Assembly: GCA_902464965.1 (NCBI GenBank)
Contig: CABQLI010000038.1
Location: forward strand, 1 to 20,659
Direction: 5' to 3'
DNA length: 20,659 bases
Origin: an uncultured Collinsella sp.
GTDB lineage: Bacteria > Actinomycetota > Coriobacteriia > Coriobacteriales > Coriobacteriaceae
Under the pieces are notes generated by a model, which saw nothing but the letters and a program-made list of their open reading frames with translations, was not told the origin of the DNA and ran no database searches. A program made the translations under genes and the position numbers. Below, piece by piece: positions 16,401-20,659 of the stretch (its first letter is position 1; the number at the start of each line of letters is the position of its first letter).

Positions 16401-16660
16401 ATGGCCAGCAAGGTGCCGACCAAGCCGATACCGCCGCCGATGCCCATCAGCAGGGCGCCGGCAAACGCAAGAATACCGGTAACGGCAAATGCCAACCTAC
16501 TGGGCGCCGGGGCATTGAACTCCTGAACCTCGGGGTCAAAGCCGTGGTTGCGGAAGATCTGAGCGATATCTTCGGCAGCCAAGCGCTCTTCTTCGCTGCA
16601 TGCCGGCGTAATGCCGGTGTTCTGCAGCAGGTGGTTAATATAGTTCTGGGTGTTCGCCAT
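13463..16660 (-). CDS. M28-peptidase-like membrane protein with degenerate site and large disordered insert
   Basis: 1065 residues. An N-terminal helical part (1-50) leads to paired transmembrane helices (about 56-75, 78-96). An M28-like segment follows with VVVVAHYDSPRAELL (His138, Asp140). Two more helices (about 158-179, 184-205) precede GAVCNKSSVAAML (219-231), the place of the family's G-x-x-D-N-x-S-G motif with Cys222 for the bridging Asp. An acidic, Ala/Pro/Ser-rich insert fills about 240-915. The fold resumes with DIWFVATGASDCDGAGM (Ser933-Asp934 for Glu-Glu), FFINLESVG (Glu960 for Asp), KTDAYAAL without the final His, and PHNVNPTNI. It is therefore probably a pseudoenzyme or uses altered chemistry. 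The basic loop after helix 2 suggests the fold faces the cytoplasm. The ATG at 16660 has GGAG five bases upstream; frames extending to 16810 lack one. Confidence 0.85.
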   Translation of the reverse strand: MANTQNYINHLLQNTGITPACSEEERLAAEDIAQIFRNHGFDPEVQEFNAPAPSRLAFAVTGILAFAGALLMGIGGGIGLVGTLLAIVGAVLYVLERTGHPVVSRLGKTGVSQNVIAYHKASGPLASPRNRPVVVVAHYDSPRAELLAREPYASYRALIAKLLPVATVAPAAVAILRILPLPGALKVLLWIVAILASLVALANAVNIISNRHILPYTSGAVCNKSSVAAMLGVMDNVAPFQGENEFPDDVPFDTYFGEQKRRAEEMARAAAEYAAAQQQNDYGNTIEYEEPTYAEDEFGQPIAPDAQTEPEQGEAFDEQIEGFEGASADETLIGAIVPEDQNQAVQAEEFNDEVSAAESAEEPVAAEPEPKLYRNAAGNIRFGSDAIRALGMLPESCTLDYEEGEEPTFEPEPAPVVTAPAPAVTVDDESAAVAVAVAEPEAVSAIDPAAGLDILAPAAPAQDVADESDDDYVEQPRRVSYESDTDFSAEIPAATPHADIASAFSSIGASASNFFKGALAKGKKFVDDFEEKRAAAREAAEQEAIAQQQAAEAAREHAAQEFEQNEAMQSVPVDAAEATTSFESQQPASADVVEATTSFEAQEHVDSTMSFDAAQFDSTITFEKQGTAIAEPLPVSDEQGDAADDDEPIDAAEIQDVAEDESVEANSDEEQYAAADQGDSTEVEQEEVPAVSETPETDESRPYSTQIFTMPTPSGSGATVANVAPTQDETVDSLMAQISSQASPRPQMNVPDPASAPSPAPSSSPLASVPDPSLPSMKQANVASRTSLFDLPDPSAQVNDPFATAQGPEPTSAPVAPPMPVASGAQPIETISAPAPAAPKSRKRGLGGLFGRKKKNEQDSMSDWLGVEDDYDAKKSGRGIGSWDNFEDDNDGWKGGATSSDGASSEDMLSAVASMGDDELLGHDIWFVATGASDCDGAGMKAFLASHRDKLRGVFFINLESVGAGRLSVVTVEGEQQLLKGDRRIMNLVSKVCKSFHVDCGALEMPYAKTDAYAALEASRRALTIAGVDGTRLACARTEDDLPHNVNPTNIATVSEVVTEVIRRS

Positions 16661-16767
16661 GTGCGCTCCACATCCATAATCCGACAAATAGGCCCAATGC
16701 ATGCACATTAGAACCGTATATAGTCGAAAGTATACCCCGAGCGAGCGCAAACGACCGAATTCGGGCC

Positions 16768-16790
16768 ATCTTAACGCCCCGAGCGGACAA
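16768..16790 (-). promoter_or_regulatory. Possible PafBC-type (RecA-NDp-like) promoter motif
   Basis: On the minus strand TTGTCCGCT (16790-16782), eight bases, then TAAGAT (16773-16768). The mycobacterial PafBC/RecA-NDp consensus, as I recall it, is TTGTCRGTG-N8-TAnnnT. The TTGTC core, the following G, the exact N8 spacing and TAnnnT fit; three positions do not. It points toward the M28-like gene and lies 69 bases from the divergent pafB-like start. Confidence 0.3.
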
Positions 16791-16858
16791 GGATATAGCC
16801 TAATCTCCATATCGGACTAAAATCATGGCAGCAAACCACCTTCTCATGCGAGGACTCT

Positions 16859-17881
16859 ATGACGGCAAGCGACGCGACCGCGACAATTAAAAAGGGGAAT
16901 TCGGAGCCCAGTTTCGATAAAACGGCTCAGCGCATCCTCAATCTTTTCTTTGTGCTCAATAGCTCCCCCGAACCGCTGACGACCGAGCAGATCGTCTTGG
17001 ATTCTGACCTGGGATATGGCTCGGGCAACATCGACTCGGATAAGCGCAAGTTTCGGCGCGATCGTGACAAACTGCTCGAGCGTGGCATCTTAATCAAGGA
17101 GGTTCGCCCCGCCGGTGCGCAGGAGACCGAGGAAAGCTCGTGGACAATCGACCGCGAGCACACGTTTGCTGCAGGCGGCCTCATCACCGCAGACGACGCC
17201 GATATCCTGCTCAACGCCATCGACCAGACACTAGCGGCCGGCTCTTCCACCTTTGCCGCGCCGCTTGCCGACATTCGCTCCAAAATTGCCTACCTCACCG
17301 GCATATCTGCGGTGGACGAAGCACCGATCCGCCGCTCTCCCACCGTCGATGCGGTATGGAGCGCCTTTGCCGAGCGATGCGCGCTGCGATTTTTATATCA
17401 GAACGGACGCGGCGAGCAGAAAGAACGTACCGTCTGCGTCTACGGCATGTTCGAGCGCGAGGGCGTGGCTTACTTCTGCGGCCTCGACAACGTCACCGAC
17501 GACATCAGGACATTCCGCTGCGACCGTATCGTACGCGCTTGGCGTCCTTCGAAGGCCTACGTCATCCCCGCGAACTTCAATCTCAACGACTATCTGTTCT
17601 TTGAATTCGATTTTGCCGACCGACCGCCCGTTGCAGCCACGTTCTCATTCGCCCCTCAGACGCAGATCGATATGATCAACGGCCTCACGCGTGGGCGAGG
17701 TGAGCTCGCACACACCGATGTGGGATGGACCTGGACCGTTGACGTGCGCGACCTTGAAGCCGCCGCCTCATTTTGCATGGCCCACGCCATGGACGGCATG
17801 AGGCCTGTGGCCCCCAAATCGCTCAAGCAGGCGTGGAACCACCTCATTGAAAGGACGGTGCACGAGCATGCCCGTGCGTAA
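16859..17881 (+). CDS. WYL-domain transcriptional regulator, PafB-like
   Basis: 340 residues. An N-terminal winged helix-turn-helix (about 23-80: AQRILNLFFVL ... IDSDKRKFRRDRDKLLERGILIKE), a middle linker, then a WYL domain (about 163-235) with FLYQNGRGEQKERTV and VAYFCGLDNVTDDIRTFRCDRI, and a WCX-type C-terminal region (about 250-335). It pairs with the overlapping second WYL gene exactly as pafB does with pafC. In mycobacteria that pair forms a heteromeric, LexA-independent activator of DNA repair genes; WYL domains are thought to sense single-stranded nucleic acid. GAGGA lies four bases before the ATG. No proteasome or Pup genes are in view, so the name rests on architecture. It is divergent from the M28-like gene. 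Confidence 0.88.
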   Translation: MTASDATATIKKGNSEPSFDKTAQRILNLFFVLNSSPEPLTTEQIVLDSDLGYGSGNIDSDKRKFRRDRDKLLERGILIKEVRPAGAQETEESSWTIDREHTFAAGGLITADDADILLNAIDQTLAAGSSTFAAPLADIRSKIAYLTGISAVDEAPIRRSPTVDAVWSAFAERCALRFLYQNGRGEQKERTVCVYGMFEREGVAYFCGLDNVTDDIRTFRCDRIVRAWRPSKAYVIPANFNLNDYLFFEFDFADRPPVAATFSFAPQTQIDMINGLTRGRGELAHTDVGWTWTVDVRDLEAAASFCMAHAMDGMRPVAPKSLKQAWNHLIERTVHEHARA

Positions 17882-18785
17882 ACTCACCAGCGAGCAGAGG
17901 CTCTCGCGTGCCATCGACATCATGGAGGCCCTCTACGCCGCCGGCGAGAGTGGCATGACACGAACCGAGATTTGCAGTCGCTTTGACATCACGGGGGTGT
18001 CGCTCGACGAGATTCTCGAGATCGTCTCGACGCTCGCGGACCGAGAATCGGGCGCGCGCATCATCTGCGAATGCCGCGGCGAGCGTGTGGTCCTCACCGG
18101 TGACGCCGGGCGTGTGCTACCGCTGCGCTTGAGTGCCGCCGAGGGCGCTGTGCTCAACCATGAACTTGAATCGTTGGGGATCGAGCCGCAGACGGCAGCT
18201 CGGATTCGACATGCCCTTCTACCCGAAGAGCTCGGCTATAACCAGCGCGTCTTTGACACCGTCAACCACGGGTCGCACTGGCAGCAGCTGAGCTGCGCCA
18301 TTCAGGACGGCGTTCGCTGCCGCATCTCGTATCGCTCGATGGACGATGCACGGCCACGCGAGCGTCTGGTCGACCCCTTGCGCATTACGGCAAACGGCGA
18401 CCAAACATACCTGATTGCCTGGGACATCGCGGTCGATGAGCAGCGCACCTATCGCATGGATAAAATCGAGGGACTCGCCTTGACGGAAGACTCCGTCGTG
18501 CCTCACGCACCGGATGTCGCATCCCTCCACGATTCCCTTGCCCGGACGCAGCGTAGCGCAAAGCTCCTGATGCCATTCGATATGGCGGAGCATCTGGACT
18601 GGGCCGGCATCACCCTAATCGAGCGCGGCGGGGCAGACATGGCAACGGTAACCGTGCATTACGGCTCCGAGCGTTGGCTACTGAGCCAGGTAATCGCAGC
18701 GGGCGGAGCCATCCGCATCTTGGATGACCCCGCCCTGTCAAAGCGCCTGTGCGATATGGCAAAAACCCTCGTCTGTCCGCTTTAG
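17868..18785 (+). CDS. WYL-domain transcriptional regulator, PafC-like
   Basis: 305 residues. A helix-turn-helix N-terminus (about 8-60: RLSRAIDIMEALYAAGESGMTRTEI...) is followed by a middle domain and a WYL domain (about 145-205) with CRISYRSMDDARPRERLVDPLRI and TYLIAWDIAVDEQRTYRMDKIEGL, then a C-terminal region to about 300. The ATG at 17868 overlaps the end of the first WYL gene by 14 bases. AAAGGA lies 12 bases upstream, a little far. An in-frame TTG at 17847 is less likely. The overlap suggests coupled translation and a heteromer with the upstream product. Its TAG (18783-18785) overlaps the stop of the convergent helicase gene, leaving no room for a terminator between them. Confidence 0.87.
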   Translation: MPVRKLTSEQRLSRAIDIMEALYAAGESGMTRTEICSRFDITGVSLDEILEIVSTLADRESGARIICECRGERVVLTGDAGRVLPLRLSAAEGAVLNHELESLGIEPQTAARIRHALLPEELGYNQRVFDTVNHGSHWQQLSCAIQDGVRCRISYRSMDDARPRERLVDPLRITANGDQTYLIAWDIAVDEQRTYRMDKIEGLALTEDSVVPHAPDVASLHDSLARTQRSAKLLMPFDMAEHLDWAGITLIERGGADMATVTVHYGSERWLLSQVIAAGGAIRILDDPALSKRLCDMAKTLVCPL

Positions 18786-20659
18786 CGCCGCCGCTCGTGG
18801 CGTGCGCGCCACAGTTGCAGATAGTGCCCGATCTGCGCCGATTCGATGCGCTGGTAGGAGCTCGTGGGCAGCGACGTTAAGAACTTCTTTCCGTAGCCCT
18901 TCGTCACCAGGCGCGGGTCGGCCAGAATCAGCACGCCGCAATCGGTCGACGAGCGGATAAGGCGGCCGGCCGCCTGCTTGACCTCGAGCACCGCCTCGGG
19001 CAGCGAATAGCGCGCCCAAGCGCGGTCTTCGCGCAGGTTGCGCTCGCACGAGAGCGGGTCCGTGGGACTCGAGAACGGCAGCTTGGGAATGATGACGCAG
19101 CGCAGCGTCTCGCCGCTGGCGTCGAACCCCTCCCAGAAGGCCTTAAGAGCAAAAAGCGACGAGGTCGGCTCGTTGATAAACCGGTCGCGCAGGCGACGAG
19201 GAGATGAGTTGCGCTGCTGGCAGTTGAGCTCCAGACCCGCACGGGCCATCTTGGGCTCAACGCGGGCGTACAGGTCTTCCATGTCGCGCCGATTGGTGAA
19301 CAGTGTGAGCACCGATCCGCCCATGGCAAGATGGGCGTCGACCAGCACGCGCTCGAGCGCCGTAAGATAGCTCTCACGATCGCGCGGATCGGGGATATCG
19401 CCCGCAACGACTACAGCCATGTTCGAATCGAAGTCGTAGCTCGAGTCCAAGTGCAGCGACGAGGATGTTGAAGCACCGATGCGATCGAGACCGACCGCGT
19501 GGTTAAAGTGTTCAAAGCTTTTGGACACCGTCATGGTCGCCGAGGCAAAGATAGCCGTGTGAACCTCGGGCAGCCACTCGGTTGCCAAGGCCTCGCCAAT
19601 GTCGATGCGCTCTGCGGTCATTGACTCTCCGCCGGCACGCAGCCTGCGATTGACCTGCAGCGAATACACGTAGTGTTCATCGGTGCCGTCAATGATGAGT
19701 TTGAGGTTCTCGGCCAGCTCATGCAGGCGGCGCGAGATATCACCCAGGTCGACAACAACCTCGGGCTTGTCGGCGGCGACGGCTTGCACCAGCGCGTCGA
19801 CGCTCTTGTCAGCTTGTTCCAATGCGTCGATGGCAGTGTAGGCCGACTGTAAGAAATCATGCCAGTCGTCAGATTCGCGCAGCTCAGGGCCAATCCATAG
19901 GTTCGCATTGTCATAGCCCCCGCGGGCACGGCGGCCGAGCTCGCGAACGCCGTCAAACACGTCGGCGATTGCCATGCTCGCGCGCGCAACCGTCGACGTC
20001 GCCTTGGCGGTTAGACCCAAGTAGAGCGTAGAGCCCTCCGAGGTTGCCAAATCGCGGGAAACCTGGCTCAGCGCGCCGGTGCTCGAGCCACCCAGGCGCT
20101 CAAACAGAACGCGCGATTCATCCGCCGACACCACGCGCGCCCATTGACGGCGCGCCTCGCGCTCGATGGAATGGGCCTCGTCGATTACCCAATGGCGAAT
20201 CGGAGGCAAGATTCTGCCCTCGGCCGCAACATTGCGGAACAGCAGGGAATGGTTGGTGACCACCACATCGGCATGCGCCGCGCGACGGCGGGCGCCGTGG
20301 ACCAGGCATTTATCGGGGAAAAACGGGCATAGACGACGGGCGCACTCGCGCGACGCCGTCGTAAAGTCGGGACGGTTGACGCTGCGCCAGCGAATGCCGA
20401 GCGAGTCGAGGTCGCCATCGGCCGACTGACATACGTACGCCGTGATGACCGCGACTGCCGTAAGCGTGTCGGCAGGATCACGCTTAGTCGTAATTTCGAC
20501 TTGGCCGCGGCTCATGCGCTCAAGTTTGCGCAAGCATGGATAGTGGTCATAGCCCTTGAGGGCGCAAAACGATAGGCCTCCGTCCAGCTGCTCGGCAAGT
20601 TTGGGCAGCTCATGATACATGAGCTGGTCGGCAAGATTATTCGATTTAGTCGCGATACC
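18782..20659 (-). CDS. DinG-family Fe-S DNA helicase (N-terminus outside window)
   Basis: ATP-dependent superfamily 2 helicase of the DinG/XPD group, involved in unwinding DNA during repair. The reading frame stays open to the window edge: 13 more codons precede the Met at 20620 and read IATKSNNLADQL, the family's motif Ia, so the start and Walker A lie beyond the edge. Counting from that Met, four cysteines fit the Fe-S cluster: Cys29 (GYDHYPC) and Cys93, Cys98, Cys105 (ECARRLCPFFPDKC), followed by VVVTNHSLLF. The DEAH box is WVIDEAHSIE, and later motifs are IFASATM, LTLFTNRRDM, FWEGFDASGE and QAAGRLIRSSTDCGVLILADPR. All visible motifs look intact. It is convergent with the pafC-like gene, stops overlapping by four bases. 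Confidence 0.92.
   Translation of the reverse strand, partial: GIATKSNNLADQLMYHELPKLAEQLDGGLSFCALKGYDHYPCLRKLERMSRGQVEITTKRDPADTLTAVAVITAYVCQSADGDLDSLGIRWRSVNRPDFTTASRECARRLCPFFPDKCLVHGARRRAAHADVVVTNHSLLFRNVAAEGRILPPIRHWVIDEAHSIEREARRQWARVVSADESRVLFERLGGSSTGALSQVSRDLATSEGSTLYLGLTAKATSTVARASMAIADVFDGVRELGRRARGGYDNANLWIGPELRESDDWHDFLQSAYTAIDALEQADKSVDALVQAVAADKPEVVVDLGDISRRLHELAENLKLIIDGTDEHYVYSLQVNRRLRAGGESMTAERIDIGEALATEWLPEVHTAIFASATMTVSKSFEHFNHAVGLDRIGASTSSSLHLDSSYDFDSNMAVVVAGDIPDPRDRESYLTALERVLVDAHLAMGGSVLTLFTNRRDMEDLYARVEPKMARAGLELNCQQRNSSPRRLRDRFINEPTSSLFALKAFWEGFDASGETLRCVIIPKLPFSSPTDPLSCERNLREDRAWARYSLPEAVLEVKQAAGRLIRSSTDCGVLILADPRLVTKGYGKKFLTSLPTSSYQRIESAQIGHYLQLWRARHERRR

Noticed and set aside
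13418..16711. 1097-codon plus-strand open frame opposite the M28-like gene
   Set aside because: It is a mirror of the GC-rich, stop-poor coding frame on the minus strand, is rich in Arg, Gly and Leu without domains, and has no ribosome site. The minus-strand frame has recognisable motifs and a good start.
16661..16810. 50-residue N-terminal extension of the M28-like protein
   Set aside because: It has no ribosome site and would run through the divergent promoter region; GGAG sits correctly before the ATG at 16660.

Overview
The window looks like chromosomal DNA from a gut Coriobacteriia, most probably Collinsella or a close relative. This is inferred from the GC-rich coding style, the PafB/PafC-type WYL regulator pair, the purB and purC neighbourhoods and the LPXTG surface protein. 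The genus is a judgement from gene content, not from a database match.

Layout. Bases 1-350 hold no convincing gene but contain nested inverted repeats. A tRNA-Lys(TTT) with its own promoter and terminator follows on the minus strand. From 452 to 8797 everything is on the minus strand. Read in the direction of transcription it is: purB (adenylosuccinate lyase); a TSCPD-domain protein overlapping by one base a Tat-exported lipoprotein; an OmpR-type response regulator with its sensor kinase; purC (SAICAR synthase) coupled to a small membrane protein; and an M29 aminopeptidase. Candidate terminator hairpins divide this stretch into about four transcription units.

Bases 8798-9355 carry no protein gene. 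They hold three tandem copies of a ~56-nt unit, each starting with an 18-nt copy of the mature 3' end (CCA included) of the adjacent tRNA-Gly(CCC) gene, plus an inverted piece of the same tRNA's T-arm. On the plus strand then comes an 1143-residue sortase-anchored adhesin with a predicted Cys-Gln thioester domain, about six SpaA/Cna-B-like domains and an LPATG anchor.

A strong bidirectional terminator separates the adhesin from a minus-strand pair: a very unusual 1065-residue membrane protein with an M28-peptidase-like fold and a 72-residue single-pass membrane protein. The large protein keeps the HxD motif, but nearly all other metal and catalytic positions are changed, and the fold is split by two transmembrane helices and a ~680-residue acidic disordered insert. 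It is the best candidate here for something undescribed. Divergent from it is a pafB-pafC-like pair, the DNA-damage-response type of WYL activators. The pafC stop overlaps the stop of a convergent DinG-type iron-sulphur helicase that runs off the right edge. A sequence resembling the PafBC (RecA-NDp) promoter motif lies in the divergent intergenic region, which would tie this corner of the window together if real.

Start codons were re-chosen by Shine-Dalgarno position for several genes: aminopeptidase, purC, response regulator, purB, the M28-like gene and pafC.
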